A program made the translations under genes and the position numbers. Under the pieces are notes generated by a model. It did no database searches. It saw only the letters and a list, made by a program, of their open reading frames with translations, and was not told where the DNA came from. 64,000 nt of DNA from Paenibacillus arenosi (GTDB lineage Bacteria > Bacillota > Bacilli > Paenibacillales > Paenibacillaceae): contig NZ_JACYTN010000018.1 in assembly GCF_014841135.1 (NCBI RefSeq), positions 1 to 64,000 of the forward strand, in the 5' to 3' direction. Each line of letters opens with the position of its first letter. The stretch's first letter is position 1. Positions 43,054 through 53,392 of this stretch are shown here, in pieces.

Positions 43054-43938
43054 TTATGAATGGTTACTTATAGCTTGTAGGGTAGAGGATTCAGTAAGTA
43101 GGGAGGTTATTCGTACACCATAGTTAAAACCTTGTGAGCTACTATCACATCCTCCATTTGTATGAACACCGACGATTGATCCGTCCGTTGTAAGAAGTAT
43201 GCCTGCTCCAGAAGTTCCACCAAGTGTATCAAGCGAATTATATCCGATTCGTTCATCCCCATCCTGTAAAAAAGTAACTGGACCCGCCTCTATTTTTTTC
43301 ATTCTACCTGCGGGATGTTGAATAATACATAGCACATCATTAAGACTAGCATCTACTTTTGCTATCTTTGTGTGGCCAAAAATTGTTCCAGGTTGTCCAT
43401 CTAGTTTAATAATGGCAAAATCTAATCCACCTAGACGGTATTCTTTTAGTTCAAGTACTGCAAATAATTGTACAGATCTTGGAGTGTTAGAAGAATCAAC
43501 CTGAAAGTTGAAATTAACTTGCATATTTTTAGCTATTTCAGCTGAAGATATAGGGTTATTTGTTCCATTGATGCGAGGAACCGTCCAGCCATTTGGGTTT
43601 TGATCAAAACAATGGCCAGCAGTTAAAAACAAATCCTCTGAAATGAGAGTACCGGACCCCCATCTTACACCAGAAACATTTCCAGGATATGTATATTTTG
43701 TTGCTAAATCACTATGCCATTGAATTTGACCAACAGGAGATTGATGACTATCCACAAATGATTTTGTTACACCTAAAGTACCATCGTATCGTTCAACATC
43801 TTGAAAGTCTTCGGCTCCACATGAGCTTTCAAGATTATCCGGTTCAACAAATGCAATTGGTTTACGCGGAAGTGATTCAATCTCTAAAGTATGAAATTCT
43901 GCAATATCTTGTGTGTTAACATTTTCATTTTGACTCAT
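43054..43938 (-). CDS. Trypsin-like (V8/glutamyl endopeptidase-type) serine protease without signal peptide
   Basis: A 294-aa S1-family protease. The catalytic triad is visible: His in LTAGHC, Asp in GLDFAIIKL and Ser in LGGTSGAGILL. SIVGVHTNGGC near the end matches the V8-type group. The N-terminus (SQNENVNTQDIAEFHTLEI) is polar with no signal peptide or membrane helix, which is odd, because such enzymes are normally secreted as pre-pro-proteins. The residues before about 70 may act as a pro-segment. It is divergent from a subtilisin-like gene, also without a signal peptide, across a 180-base gap. TGGAGG precedes the ATG. Confidence 0.85.
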   Translation of the reverse strand: MSQNENVNTQDIAEFHTLEIESLPRKPIAFVEPDNLESSCGAEDFQDVERYDGTLGVTKSFVDSHQSPVGQIQWHSDLATKYTYPGNVSGVRWGSGTLISEDLFLTAGHCFDQNPNGWTVPRINGTNNPISSAEIAKNMQVNFNFQVDSSNTPRSVQLFAVLELKEYRLGGLDFAIIKLDGQPGTIFGHTKIAKVDASLNDVLCIIQHPAGRMKKIEAGPVTFLQDGDERIGYNSLDTLGGTSGAGILLTTDGSIVGVHTNGGCDSSSQGFNYGVRITSLLTESSTLQAISNHS

Positions 43939-44118
43939 ACTGTAATTCCTCCAAAGTGATTTCTAGAATATCCTCTACATGAATTCAATTTTTTATGTAC
44001 GTAAAAACTTATATATCAGAAAGGTGCGCGTAGACAACCTTATTTAACTTTGTACACATATTTATTGCTTTTTTGATGAATCCTAAATATTAAAATTAAA
44101 TTAGTATGGAGGAAGATC

Positions 44119-45930
44119 ATGATGGTAGAGAACATTCCAAACAACCTTGATCCACGGCTCCAGAAAGCCATGCTGAAGAGTCAACTTACAGAAAAAAAAT
44201 TAGAAAATGCTGAAAGTAAAGAGGAATTGATTCCAGTCATCGCAAAAGTTACGGACGTGAAATCTTTTCATATGCTTCCGGGTGTTCACGATATGAACGA
44301 TATTGCATTGGCACCAGATCAAACGGGACGAATTGTGACTGCAAGTGTTGCTGTATCAGAACTGTCAAACATACATCAATCTTCTGTCGTATTAAGCTTA
44401 AAGGGAGCCCAGCAGTTAAAGCCTTTATTAAAGGATACGAGAAGAGAAATCAATGTCCCACCTATTGAAACAGTAGAAGGTAACGGAGGAGCTGGTGTCA
44501 TTGTTGGTATTGTAGATCACGAATGTGATTTTGTTTATAGAAGTTTTCGACGAGATGATGACACGACTCGGTTAATTGCATTGGCAATACAAGAGATAGA
44601 TTTTAACGAACCGAATATTAACAAAAGAACAAAATTTAGAGTATATAATAGTAGGGATATTAATCAAGCATTATTAACACCTAATCCATATCGTTACTTG
44701 AACTATCAAATTAGGAATAGATCGCATGGAACGCATGTAATGGATATAGCTGCGGGGAATGGTCGTAACAATAAGTCGGCAGGTGTTGCTCCTAATGCTG
44801 ACCTTATTTTTGTTGAACCAGCCTATTGGGATATTGTAAAAGGAAACTTAGGGAGCTTTGGTGATTCAAAAAATTTAATAGATGCCGTTAAATTTATTTT
44901 TGTTCAGGCAGGTAATCAACCTTGTGTCGTAAATATTAGTCTTGGGACTAATGGTGGCCCGCATGATGGAACATCACTTGTGGAACAAGCGCTGGATGGA
45001 TTAGTAATGGAGAGACATAATAGAGCTATCGTGATTGCCGCAGGAAATTCATATAACGATAATATTCATGCAACTGGTATTGTGCAGCAAAATCGTTATG
45101 TCGACCTTCATTGGAAGATCCCGCTTGGTGATACTACCTTGAATGAAATGGAAATTTGGTACCAAGGTGAAGACAAGTTTCGAATAGAAGTGTTGACCCA
45201 AAATAACGAAGTGATTTGTAGTGTTGGGCTAGGTGAAAATTATTTTAATGGTCAGATTTTTGTAACGCAGACTCGAAACGAGGACAATGGCGATAATGTA
45301 GTGATGATTTTCAATGATGTAGAAAGAGGAGCAAATTTATCCGGTACCTGGATCATCCGCCTCCGTGGTGATTCTGTTAGAAATGGTAAGTTCCATGCTT
45401 GGATAGAACGGGATAATCATATAGAAGGTGTACAATCTAGTTTAGTAACTTTAAATGACAATACACATACACTGGGCTCAATTTCCTGTGGGCACAAGAG
45501 TATTGTTGTGGGATCATATAGTGCTAAATCACCGAATTCAATTATCTCATTCTTTTCTAGTGCGGGGCCTACACGCGATGGACGACAAAAGCCTGATATA
45601 AGTTCGCCAGGTGGAAATGTAGAAGCCGCGTCGTCTCTCACGAATGATGGGATCATTGGAATGTCTGGAACGAGTATGGCAGCTCCTGCGGTAACGGGAG
45701 TCATTGCATTAATGCTTGCTGAGGCCAAATCGCATCGCCTGACACTTTCCATCGATCAGATAAGTAATATCCTTAAACAGACAGCTAGGTCTCATCCTCC
45801 TACTCGGCAAGTATGGGATAACCAATATGGCTATGGCAGGGTAGATGCGAAAGCTGCTCTGATGGCAGTTAGAAATTTAGCGAACGAAACCACAGCACCA
45901 ATGGGGAGTAGTTTAAATCTTGGAGAATAA
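44119..45930 (+). CDS. Subtilisin-like (S8) protease without signal peptide
   Basis: A 603-aa S8 peptidase. The triad is Asp133 in GIVDHECDF, His203 in SHGTHV and Ser519 in GTSMAAP; the oxyanion Asn lies in IAAGNS. A large insert of about 150 residues (roughly 320-450; EIWYQGEDKFRIEVL, then GTWIIRLRG) resembles the beta-sandwich inserted in Csp-type and related subtilases. Residues 1-110 look like a cytoplasmic pro-domain (VTDVKSFHML). No signal peptide or membrane segment is present. GGAGG lies six bases before the ATG. Divergent from the trypsin-like gene; processing of one by the other is possible. Confidence 0.87.
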   Translation: MMVENIPNNLDPRLQKAMLKSQLTEKKLENAESKEELIPVIAKVTDVKSFHMLPGVHDMNDIALAPDQTGRIVTASVAVSELSNIHQSSVVLSLKGAQQLKPLLKDTRREINVPPIETVEGNGGAGVIVGIVDHECDFVYRSFRRDDDTTRLIALAIQEIDFNEPNINKRTKFRVYNSRDINQALLTPNPYRYLNYQIRNRSHGTHVMDIAAGNGRNNKSAGVAPNADLIFVEPAYWDIVKGNLGSFGDSKNLIDAVKFIFVQAGNQPCVVNISLGTNGGPHDGTSLVEQALDGLVMERHNRAIVIAAGNSYNDNIHATGIVQQNRYVDLHWKIPLGDTTLNEMEIWYQGEDKFRIEVLTQNNEVICSVGLGENYFNGQIFVTQTRNEDNGDNVVMIFNDVERGANLSGTWIIRLRGDSVRNGKFHAWIERDNHIEGVQSSLVTLNDNTHTLGSISCGHKSIVVGSYSAKSPNSIISFFSSAGPTRDGRQKPDISSPGGNVEAASSLTNDGIIGMSGTSMAAPAVTGVIALMLAEAKSHRLTLSIDQISNILKQTARSHPPTRQVWDNQYGYGRVDAKAALMAVRNLANETTAPMGSSLNLGE

Positions 45931-46635
45931 AGGTAATGGTTTTGTATGAGCAATTTGTTCTGACAGAAGGAATAATTTTAAGATTTGATGTAGGAAAGCG
46001 CAGGTGATTTATATCCCAGCGCTTTTTTAGCATGCTACCATGGGCTTCATCTCTAATGCGAAAGCCTGCTGGAGACTGGTGAATGTCTATTGCTAGCCAA
46101 GAGTGAGGATGTTGATTGGGAGGCGGATTAAGACGGATGAGTCACTAGAACATGACAAAATTCAATGTCGCCAAAGGCTTGTCACGTAGTTGTGGGCAGA
46201 AAGATGACGTTCTTAACTGGGGAGAATTGCGGAAAAAAGAGAAGCGGTGAAGCCGTCAGGGAATGGCGGAGTGCCGAGTTCTTTGTCGGCACAAGTTGCT
46301 TTTTCTCTTTTCAAGGCGTTAGCGAACGCGTTCCATGCAATGGAAACGGGAGTGAAACTCAAATACGAGAACTGTGAGCACTCTGTGTTTCTGAATGGTG
46401 AGCCGAATCATGACTAGCTCTGGCCGAGAAAGTAGGTAATGTTAGAAGCACAAATTATGCCCACTCGACTTCCTACGAAGTGGAAGGGCTAAAATTGTTG
46501 ACCTCCACCTACTCAGTTACAGTTATTTATACATATGTTTAATTTGTACCTTGCTTTGTAAGGTATGTCATTGTATGATATTCCCATAACCTTTATACCT
46601 AATAAAGTAATGTATCAAAAAGGAGCCAATTTGTA
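45931..46635. other. 705-base intergenic region with structured segments
   Basis: No credible gene. It contains a terminator at 45995, a perfect GTGCCGA/TCGGCAC hairpin at 46271-46292, TTCCAT/ATGGAA around 46330, and a GAGAAGC...GCTTTTTCTC pairing that could enclose the first hairpin. This part is richer in GC than the flanks. The open frame at 46165-46377 has no ribosome binding site or family features. Confidence 0.5.
45995..46028 (+). terminator. Terminator after the subtilisin-like gene
   Basis: AAAGCGC (45995-46001) pairs with GCGCTTT (46019-46025), followed by TTT. Confidence 0.65.
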
Positions 46636-46968
46636 TTGAAAGTAGATAAGGAAGTTTTACGCGGCTATATAGACACGATTATTCTTAGCCTACTGTATCA
46701 CGAAGATTTGTATGGGTATGATTTGAGCAAAGAAGTAAAAAAAAGAAGCCACAACTCATTTGAAATTCAAGAAGGGACACTGTATTTATCCTTCAAACGA
46801 CTCGAAAAAAACGGATATGTGACTAGCTATTGGGTAGATGGTTCGGCAGCAGCACGCAGAAAGTACTATCACCTGACGGACAGTGGTAAAGCGTATTTGC
46901 TGCACAAAAAGAAAGAGTGGGTATTCATGCAGAATCTAATTAACGAATTTTTAGATGGGGTGGAATAG
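46636..46968 (+). CDS. PadR-family transcriptional regulator
   Basis: A 110-aa PadR winged-helix protein. YGYDLSKEVKKRS, then EIQEGTLYLSFKRLEKNGYVTSYW and the wing RRKYYHLTDSGKAYL match the family. The TTG at 46636 is the start, with AAGGAG ten bases upstream. It lies two bases before a gene for a HAAS-type membrane protein, and PadR-HAAS gene pairs are a common arrangement in Firmicutes. It probably represses its own operon. Confidence 0.88.
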   Translation: MKVDKEVLRGYIDTIILSLLYHEDLYGYDLSKEVKKRSHNSFEIQEGTLYLSFKRLEKNGYVTSYWVDGSAAARRKYYHLTDSGKAYLLHKKKEWVFMQNLINEFLDGVE

Positions 46969-46970
46969 GA

Positions 46971-47528
46971 ATGAAGATCAGCCAAGAGTTAGAACAGAAG
47001 ATTACGAAATATGTAAAGCAGAGTACACATTTAGTGGATAGTGACGATCTTACTTATTTTGAGAAAATTGCTTTAGTGGCTCGCTTGAAAATGAACAGCG
47101 CAAAGAAAGCTGCAAACAAGCTGAAATGGACTTCTAAGGAAAATAAAGAAGCTCAAGAAGACTTAATGAACTATATGACGGATTACATTTTTGACCAGAT
47201 TACAGAAGGATATTCGGAAGAAGAGGCGTTTGAAAGAGCAAAAGCCGCATTTTCGGTTGAAAATCCTGATAACCCTTTATTGAAGAGCGATTCGGATTGG
47301 ATTAACCATTATGAACCTCATGTGGTGGACGCGGTAAACTTATACTATGCGGCGTATCTATTTATCGGCTTAGCATTAGGTGCCTTTTTAGGGCTTGTTT
47401 TGCAAATTTTGACCCAGGATCAAGTAATAGGTGTCGTATTGTTCATAGCTGCTGGAATTGGCTCAGTAGGTGGTTTAGGAGCTGCTATGCTGAAAAATGC
47501 CCAAATTACGATGCATAACCATAAGTAA
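46971..47528 (+). CDS. HAAS/DUF1700-like membrane protein, PadR partner
   Basis: A 185-aa protein. The N-terminal 110 residues are helical and charged, with TEGYSEEEAFERAKAAFSV, a pattern seen in HAAS and permease-prefix domains. Two C-terminal helices follow (LYYAAYLFIGLALGAFLGLVLQIL and VIGVVLFIAAGIGSVGGLGAA). Function is unknown; such proteins are encoded next to PadR regulators. The ATG at 46971 follows ATAGGA and the previous stop by two bases, so the two genes form an operon. Confidence 0.7.
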   Translation: MKISQELEQKITKYVKQSTHLVDSDDLTYFEKIALVARLKMNSAKKAANKLKWTSKENKEAQEDLMNYMTDYIFDQITEGYSEEEAFERAKAAFSVENPDNPLLKSDSDWINHYEPHVVDAVNLYYAAYLFIGLALGAFLGLVLQILTQDQVIGVVLFIAAGIGSVGGLGAAMLKNAQITMHNHK

Positions 47529-47565
47529 ATAAACAACATTCATTGGAAAGATGAGGGATATCAGG

Positions 47566-48111
47566 ATGAATATGATATTACTTTCGATTGTAATTGGCGA
47601 AATTGCATTCTGGGTGTTTTTGTTTGCTGGTTTATTATTCAGATATGTTTTTAAAATGAAAAAGTTATCCACCATTTTTCTGCTGCTAACGCCGTTGATC
47701 GACATATTTGTGTTATCGGCAACCCTCATCGATTTATCTAGAGGAGCTCCTGCTCATTTTGTTCATGGATTATCAGCAGCGTACATAGGTTTTACTTTGA
47801 TTTATGGAAAAAGAACGATACAGTGGGCAGATCGTTGGGCTGCATATAGATGGGGAGCAGGTAATCGACCGCTCAAGAAAAAGCTTGTTGGAAAAGATGA
47901 ATTGGAGCATCAATGGCATGAGTTTAAAAGATTTTGTTCCTGCATGATGATTATTAATGTAATTATTTCGATGTTTTACTTTTTCGTACCACCTAAACAA
48001 ACCTTTTGGTTTACGTATTGGATTATTAACAATGTTGGACTCATCTTTATTTGGTTATTTGTCGGACCAATATGGAGTAAGGTGAAACATAATGGTAAAA
48101 GCAGTACTTAA
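47566..48111 (+). CDS. Membrane protein of unknown function
   Basis: A 181-aa protein with about five hydrophobic helices (ILLSIVIGEIAFWVFLFAGLLF, TIFLLLTPLIDIFVLSATLI, and others) and basic cytoplasmic loops (RWGAGNRPLKKKL). I do not recognise a named domain, but this layout is common downstream of PadR/HAAS genes. ATG 47566 is preferred over ATG 47551 because GAGGGA lies seven bases upstream of it. It is the third gene of the PadR unit. Confidence 0.65.
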   Translation: MNMILLSIVIGEIAFWVFLFAGLLFRYVFKMKKLSTIFLLLTPLIDIFVLSATLIDLSRGAPAHFVHGLSAAYIGFTLIYGKRTIQWADRWAAYRWGAGNRPLKKKLVGKDELEHQWHEFKRFCSCMMIINVIISMFYFFVPPKQTFWFTYWIINNVGLIFIWLFVGPIWSKVKHNGKSST

Positions 48112-48357
48112 TCTAGAAATGGTTAAAGGTATAAACTAAATTTCGTCCAACAAATGAAATAATAGCAATTATTGTATGAATTAATGAGCAAACAAACATA
48201 ATTTGAAAGTTGGCGTGTCAATGATGATAATATGGAATGGTATACAAATAGTGTCGTTTTTGTAATAATGAAAAAGGCTATGTCAGGGGGATTACATATA
48301 AAAATATAAAGAGTAGTAAAGTAGACTTTTCTAAAAATATGATACAAGGGTGAACGA

Positions 48358-48849
48358 ATGGAAACAGAGACGATAGAGAAAAAGATAGAAGGCTTAAAGA
48401 AATTTGAGTATAAGATACAAGGTCTGGGTGGCTGGCTCGTTGTTGTTCAAATTATCATTTATCTCAATCTAGTGCTTATGCCGATTGGATTGCTGGCATT
48501 AATGTCAGATACGATGCAAGAACAAATCGAATATATTAAGTTGGCATTTCCTGAATACATGTGGTTCATCTGGTTGGGGACCATATTCAGTATTATTATG
48601 ATCGTAGTATTTATTTGGGCGCTAATTTGTATGTATCGTAAAAAGAAAATTTTCCCTAAATTGATGATCGCTATTTTTATTGCAACTTTTGCAGTTGATT
48701 TCTTAGAGCCGATCGCGATAATTGCGCTTATGGATACTACAGGAGATATGGAGATCTGGAAAGACACGATTCGAAGCGGTTTTTATTGTGCCATTTTCAT
48801 TCCTTACTTCTTGAAATCAAAACGCGTTAAAAATACGTTTGTAAATTAA
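48358..48849 (+). CDS. DUF2569-like membrane protein
   Basis: A 163-aa membrane protein with four helices. GLGGWLVVVQIIIYLN near residue 22 is the opening motif of the DUF2569 family (GIGGWL), and the C-terminus ends IPYFLKSKRVKNTFVN as in that family. Function unknown. AAGGGTGAACG precedes the ATG. It starts 246 bases after the preceding gene; that gap shows no gene. Confidence 0.75.
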   Translation: METETIEKKIEGLKKFEYKIQGLGGWLVVVQIIIYLNLVLMPIGLLALMSDTMQEQIEYIKLAFPEYMWFIWLGTIFSIIMIVVFIWALICMYRKKKIFPKLMIAIFIATFAVDFLEPIAIIALMDTTGDMEIWKDTIRSGFYCAIFIPYFLKSKRVKNTFVN

Positions 48850-48904
48850 TTTAGTACATCCTGATATAGCCTGCACAAATAAAAAGATGGAAGGGGAAAG
48901 ATCA

Positions 48905-49711
48905 ATGAGTGTTACATGTTCGAATTGTCAACATACAACAGACGAAGGCGCGTTCTGCATCCATTGCGGTGCCACATTGCCAGAAAAGATACAAGGGGAA
49001 GAGCGTTCGGCTCAACCAATATCTTCATCTCAGCAAGTTCCTAATGGTGAAGGGCAGTTCAATCAAGGGACGGAACCCATTTCTAATACTTTGCTGACGA
49101 AAGAGCGTATGCAGAAGGCTAGCGAATCCTCAAAAATGTATGCTAGTTACGTTATGGATAACATACGTTCACCTTATCAGCGATTGCAAACGATATCCCA
49201 ATCCCTTCTTATTCAAGCACTTATTACGATAGGCATCTATGCTTTACTTATCCCGTTAATTATGTATATTCATCTCCAATCGAGCATCGGTATGTTTGGT
49301 GATGTGCCGTTTTTTAAAACGGTAGTGAAGCCGTTTCTTGGTTATATCGTATTTTTGCTTTTGATTGGAACGATTACGTATGGTGTTATTGTGCTGAATC
49401 GTTATCAAGCAAGTTATACAGCGGTTATTGCGCGCTTTGGTACGATACTGCTGCCGTTTGTGGGGTTGCTTATTCTTGCAATATTGATGTCACTTTTAAG
49501 TATTGGTATGTTTATGCTTCCTCTCTTAATCGCTTTTACAGGGGCAATTTTTGTAGCACCTTTGCTTGTATTCCTAAGTTACCATGTGCCCGGTCGTGAG
49601 CGAATTGACTTGATGTATAGTATTTTACTTATTATTGTTGGCGCTTATGTGACAATTCGTATCATGTCAGAAGTTTTACTGTCATTTGTGGGTCAACTTC
49701 TTAGATTTTAA
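48905..49711 (+). CDS. Zinc-ribbon membrane protein
   Basis: A 268-aa protein with an N-terminal zinc ribbon (TCSNCQHTTDEGAFCIHCG, residues 4-22), a polar linker of about 70 residues and four to five transmembrane helices (about 100-265). It resembles uncharacterised Firmicute zinc-ribbon membrane proteins. The start is ATG 48905 behind GAAGGGGAAAG; the upstream in-frame ATG at 48887 overlaps that ribosome binding site. It is followed by a strong terminator. Confidence 0.75.
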   Translation: MSVTCSNCQHTTDEGAFCIHCGATLPEKIQGEERSAQPISSSQQVPNGEGQFNQGTEPISNTLLTKERMQKASESSKMYASYVMDNIRSPYQRLQTISQSLLIQALITIGIYALLIPLIMYIHLQSSIGMFGDVPFFKTVVKPFLGYIVFLLLIGTITYGVIVLNRYQASYTAVIARFGTILLPFVGLLILAILMSLLSIGMFMLPLLIAFTGAIFVAPLLVFLSYHVPGRERIDLMYSILLIIVGAYVTIRIMSEVLLSFVGQLLRF

Positions 49712-49761
49712 CTAGGGGTTATCATTCATTTACTATTTTCTTAAAATGGCTTTTTCATAAC

Positions 49762-49826
49762 CAAACAAAAAACGAAGCTCGAGACGGGATGTACGCATCC
49801 AGTTCCCAGCTTCGTTTTTTTGTTTG
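49762..49826. terminator. Terminator after the zinc-ribbon membrane protein
   Basis: CAAAAAACGAAGCT and AGCTTCGTTTTTTTG form a long complementary stem with a 28-base loop; runs of A and T permit action in both directions. The remaining bases up to 50038 hold no gene. Confidence 0.8.
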
Positions 49827-50038
49827 TATTATTCAGAACTAGGTAGATAACGAACTGAATGGTCTTCCAGTATGCGTTCTGACTAATCGAACACGACAAC
49901 TTGTAGTAAGCATACAAATGGACACAATGTTACTCCTAAGTGGATAGTTTAAGCTCTGTTCTCAAATAGTAACATTACTTACAACGAAACTTGACTGACG
50001 AGAAACGAAGCAGATGAACAGGGGGATTTGAGTAAAGA

Positions 50039-53000
50039 ATGGAACAGCACATTCCACAACCGAAATCGTTTGGGCCATTAGGCAACCTGCCACAATTGGA
50101 TCTGGAAGCACCCGTACAGTCATTAATGCGACTGGCCGAGGAATTAGGTCCTATATTCCGCTTGGAATTACCAGGGGGAAGAAAAGAATTATACATATCT
50201 GGTCATGAGTTGGTTGAGGATGCTTGTGATGAGACACGATTTGATAAAAGAGTGTGGGCTCCGCTGCAAAAAGTAAGAGCGTTTACGGGAGATGGTTTGT
50301 TTACAAGTGCGACGACAGAATCGAATTGGCAAAAAGCTCATAATATTTTGCTGCCAAGCTTTAGTCAAATGGCGATGCGCGGTTATCATGAGATGATGGT
50401 GGACATTGCTGTTCAGTTGATTCAAAAATGGCTGCGGCTCAATCCCGATGAGAGTGTAGATGTTGCTGAAGATATGACGCGGCTTACGCTGGATACGATC
50501 GGGTTATGCGGGTTTGATTATCGTTTCAATAGCTTTTATCGGGAACAGTCACATCCTTTTATTACGAGTATGACTCGCGCATTGGATGAAGCAATGGGCC
50601 AGCTACAGCGTCTAAATATCCAGCAGAAGTTGATGGTCGTTACGAAGCGTCAATTTCAACATGATATACAAGCCATGTACACGCTAGTGGACAAAATTAT
50701 TGCAGAGCGTAAAGCACAGGGACAGGCTAGTGGAAATGACCTGCTTGCTCACATGTTGAATGGTCGAGATCCTGAGACAGGCGAACGACTGGATGATGAA
50801 AACATTCGATTTCAAATTATTACGTTTCTCATTGCAGGACACGAGACGACAAGTGGATTATTATCCTTTGCCCTATATTATTTACTGAAAAATCCAGATA
50901 AGCTGCAAAAAGCATATGAAGAAGTTGACCGAGTATTGGTCGATGCGGTCCCAACCTATACCCAAGTACGTGAGCTTTCTTACATACGCATGATTCTGAA
51001 TGAATCATTACGTTTATGGCCAACAGCCCCGGCGTTTGCTCTATATGCGAAAGAAGATACGATGCTGGCAGGTAAGTATTCGATGAAAAAAGGAGATAGC
51101 GTCAACGTTTTAGTTCCCATCGTTCATCGGGATACGGATGTATGGGGAGAGGATGTCGAGACTTTCCGCCCAGAGAGGTTTGAGGATATTAGCAAAGTAC
51201 CGCATCATGCATTTAAGCCATTTGGAAATGGGCAACGAGCATGTATCGGACAGCAGTTTGCAATGCAAGAGGCCGTGCTTGTTTTGGGCATGGTGTTGAA
51301 ACATTTTGAGATTATGGACCATACCAATTATCAGTTGAAAGTAAAAGAATCACTGACATTGAAGCCAGATGGCTTTACGATGCGGGTCCAATCTCGATCT
51401 AATCAAGGATTTACGATTGCAGCAGCTGGGGATTCTCCTGAAGAAAATCGTACAGGCGCAGCGATATCGAAGACCAACAACCGAGTTGAGGGCCACAACA
51501 CGCCTTTGCTTGTTTTATATGGATCGAATCTGGGTACAGCCGAAGGAATTGCACGAGAACTAGCAGATATGGCGCGCAATCAAGGTTTCCGCACGGAAGT
51601 GGCACCTTTAAATAACTGGGCTGGCAAACTGCCTAAGGAAGGTGCTGTATTTATCGTTTCAGCTTCCTATAACGGCAAGCCGCCGAGTAATGCGAGTGAG
51701 TTTGTGAAATGGCTTCAGGAAGCTGAAGCGTCCGAATGCGAAGGTGTACGATATGTGGTATTTGGCTGTGGTGATCATAACTGGGCGAGCACCTATCAAG
51801 AAGTACCGCGACTTATCGATGAACAGCTAGCTGTAAAAGGAGCAACTCGCCTTACTTTGCTTGGTGAAGGGGATGCAAGCGGTGACTTTGAAATCCAAGT
51901 CGAAACTTGGCGGGAGCACATGTGGCAGGATGTCATGTCTGCTCTAGGACTGCAATTAAATGAGGAAACAGCCAAGGAAACGAACAATCTCACCGTTCAG
52001 TTCGTTAGCGGTATTGTTGGCACACCACTCGCAGAATCATATGAAGCTTTCCATGCAAAGATCGTGAATAACCGCGAACTGCAAAGTCCAGACAGCGGTC
52101 GGAGTACTCGACATATTGAAATCTCACTTCCAGAGGGAGTTACTTATAGGGAAGGGGATCATATTGGGGTGCTACCTATAAATCGCAAAGAATTAGTGCT
52201 GCGAGTATTGCGCCGTTTTAAGCTGGAAGCTACGGATCATCTCATTCTGCGTGCAACAGGAAGAAGTGCTGCACATCTGCCGCTAGAGAGGCCGGTAAGT
52301 TTGCTTGATCTGCTAAGCCATAGTGTTGAATTACAGGAGGCCGCTACACGTGCCCAACTGCGCGAACTTGCTTCTTCTACTGTATGTCCGCCGCACCGCC
52401 GAGAGTTGGAAGTTCTATTGGAGGAAGAGGCGTATAAGAAACAAATTAAGCAGAAGCGAGTAACGATGTTAGATCTGTTGGAGCGTTATGAAGCTTGTGA
52501 AATGGCATTTGATCGATTTCTCGAGCTGCTGCCGCCACTTAAGGCGAGATATTACTCGATTTCTAGCTCACCGCGCGTGGATGCCGAGCAGGCGAGTATA
52601 ACGGTCGGTGTTGTTCGTGCACCAGCATGGAGCGGGCAAGGTGAGTACAAAGGAGTTGCGTCGAATTATTTGGCGGAGCGTCAGGAAGGGGATTCGATTG
52701 TTATTTTCGTACGAACACCTGAAAGTGAATTCCAATTGCCGAAATGTACCGAAACACCCATTATTATGGTTGGCCCTGGTACTGGTTTGGCTCCTTTCCG
52801 TGGATTTCTGCAAGCACGGAGCGCGCTCAAGAAAGAAGGACATCCGTTGGGGCCTGCTCATTTGTACTTCGGCTGCCGCAGTGAGAGCGACTTTATTTAC
52901 GAGGATGAACTAAAACAATATGAGCAAGACGGAATGGTTACTCTTCATACCGCGATGTCGCGTAAAGAAGGCGAGCCGAAGACATATGTTCAGCATCTTA

Positions 53001-53215
53001 TGGCTCGTGATGCAGAGCAGTTGATCCGTATTCTTGATGAGGGCGGGCATCTCTATATTTGTGGAGACGGCAGTAAGATGGCACCTGATGTAGAGGCGAC
53101 GCTGCAGCGTGCATGGGAGGAAGTGCATGGAGAGAATGATCGTGAGTCGGCGGCTTGGCTGGAAAAATTACTGGACGAAGGACGCTATGCCAAGGATGTA
53201 TGGTCGGGAATTTAG
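50039..53215 (+). CDS. cyp102: Bifunctional cytochrome P450/NADPH-P450 reductase (CYP102)
   Basis: A 1058-aa self-sufficient fatty acid hydroxylase of the P450 BM3 class, typically hydroxylating medium- and long-chain fatty acids near the omega end. The heme domain (1-455) has the I-helix AGHETTSG and the cysteine ligand in [14 protein letters not shown]. The linker contains residues 456-485, then the FMN domain starts [15 protein letters not shown], and the FAD/NADPH domains show [10 protein letters not shown] and [14 protein letters not shown]. Length is as in BM3 (1049 aa). No TetR/BscR-type repressor lies next to it, unlike several Bacillus cyp102 genes. The ATG at 50039 has only a distant GGGGGA. 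Confidence 0.95.
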   Translation: MEQHIPQPKSFGPLGNLPQLDLEAPVQSLMRLAEELGPIFRLELPGGRKELYISGHELVEDACDETRFDKRVWAPLQKVRAFTGDGLFTSATTESNWQKAHNILLPSFSQMAMRGYHEMMVDIAVQLIQKWLRLNPDESVDVAEDMTRLTLDTIGLCGFDYRFNSFYREQSHPFITSMTRALDEAMGQLQRLNIQQKLMVVTKRQFQHDIQAMYTLVDKIIAERKAQGQASGNDLLAHMLNGRDPETGERLDDENIRFQIITFLIAGHETTSGLLSFALYYLLKNPDKLQKAYEEVDRVLVDAVPTYTQVRELSYIRMILNESLRLWPTAPAFALYAKEDTMLAGKYSMKKGDSVNVLVPIVHRDTDVWGEDVETFRPERFEDISKVPHHAFKPFGNGQRACIGQQFAMQEAVLVLGMVLKHFEIMDHTNYQLKVKESLTLKPDGFTMRVQSRSNQGFTIAAAGDSPEENRTGAAISKTNNRVEGHNTPLLVLYGSNLGTAEGIARELADMARNQGFRTEVAPLNNWAGKLPKEGAVFIVSASYNGKPPSNASEFVKWLQEAEASECEGVRYVVFGCGDHNWASTYQEVPRLIDEQLAVKGATRLTLLGEGDASGDFEIQVETWREHMWQDVMSALGLQLNEETAKETNNLTVQFVSGIVGTPLAESYEAFHAKIVNNRELQSPDSGRSTRHIEISLPEGVTYREGDHIGVLPINRKELVLRVLRRFKLEATDHLILRATGRSAAHLPLERPVSLLDLLSHSVELQEAATRAQLRELASSTVCPPHRRELEVLLEEEAYKKQIKQKRVTMLDLLERYEACEMAFDRFLELLPPLKARYYSISSSPRVDAEQASITVGVVRAPAWSGQGEYKGVASNYLAERQEGDSIVIFVRTPESEFQLPKCTETPIIMVGPGTGLAPFRGFLQARSALKKEGHPLGPAHLYFGCRSESDFIYEDELKQYEQDGMVTLHTAMSRKEGEPKTYVQHLMARDAEQLIRILDEGGHLYICGDGSKMAPDVEATLQRAWEEVHGENDRESAAWLEKLLDEGRYAKDVWSGI

Positions 53216-53250
53216 GTGATACAAGAGATGTCATCGTAAGGTTGATTAGT

Positions 53251-53287
53251 AAGCACCTTTCCATCTGCGTTGTGGAGGGTGCTTTTT
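53251..53287 (+). terminator. Terminator after cyp102
   Basis: AAGCACC (53251-53257) pairs with GGTGCTT, with an additional TTCCA/TGGA inner pairing, followed by TTT. Confidence 0.7.
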
Positions 53288-53392
53288 AAACGTTCATTAT
53301 TGGTTACACGCACTTATTTATGGATAATCCTGTTCATATTGGTCAACAGTAAGAAATGAAGTTTGACGATACGAACAGGAGGTTTTTAAGCG

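Noticed and set aside
46165-46377. 70-codon open frame in the gap after the subtilisin-like gene
   Set aside because: No ribosome binding site; it runs through strong hairpins, and the translation is low-complexity without family features.
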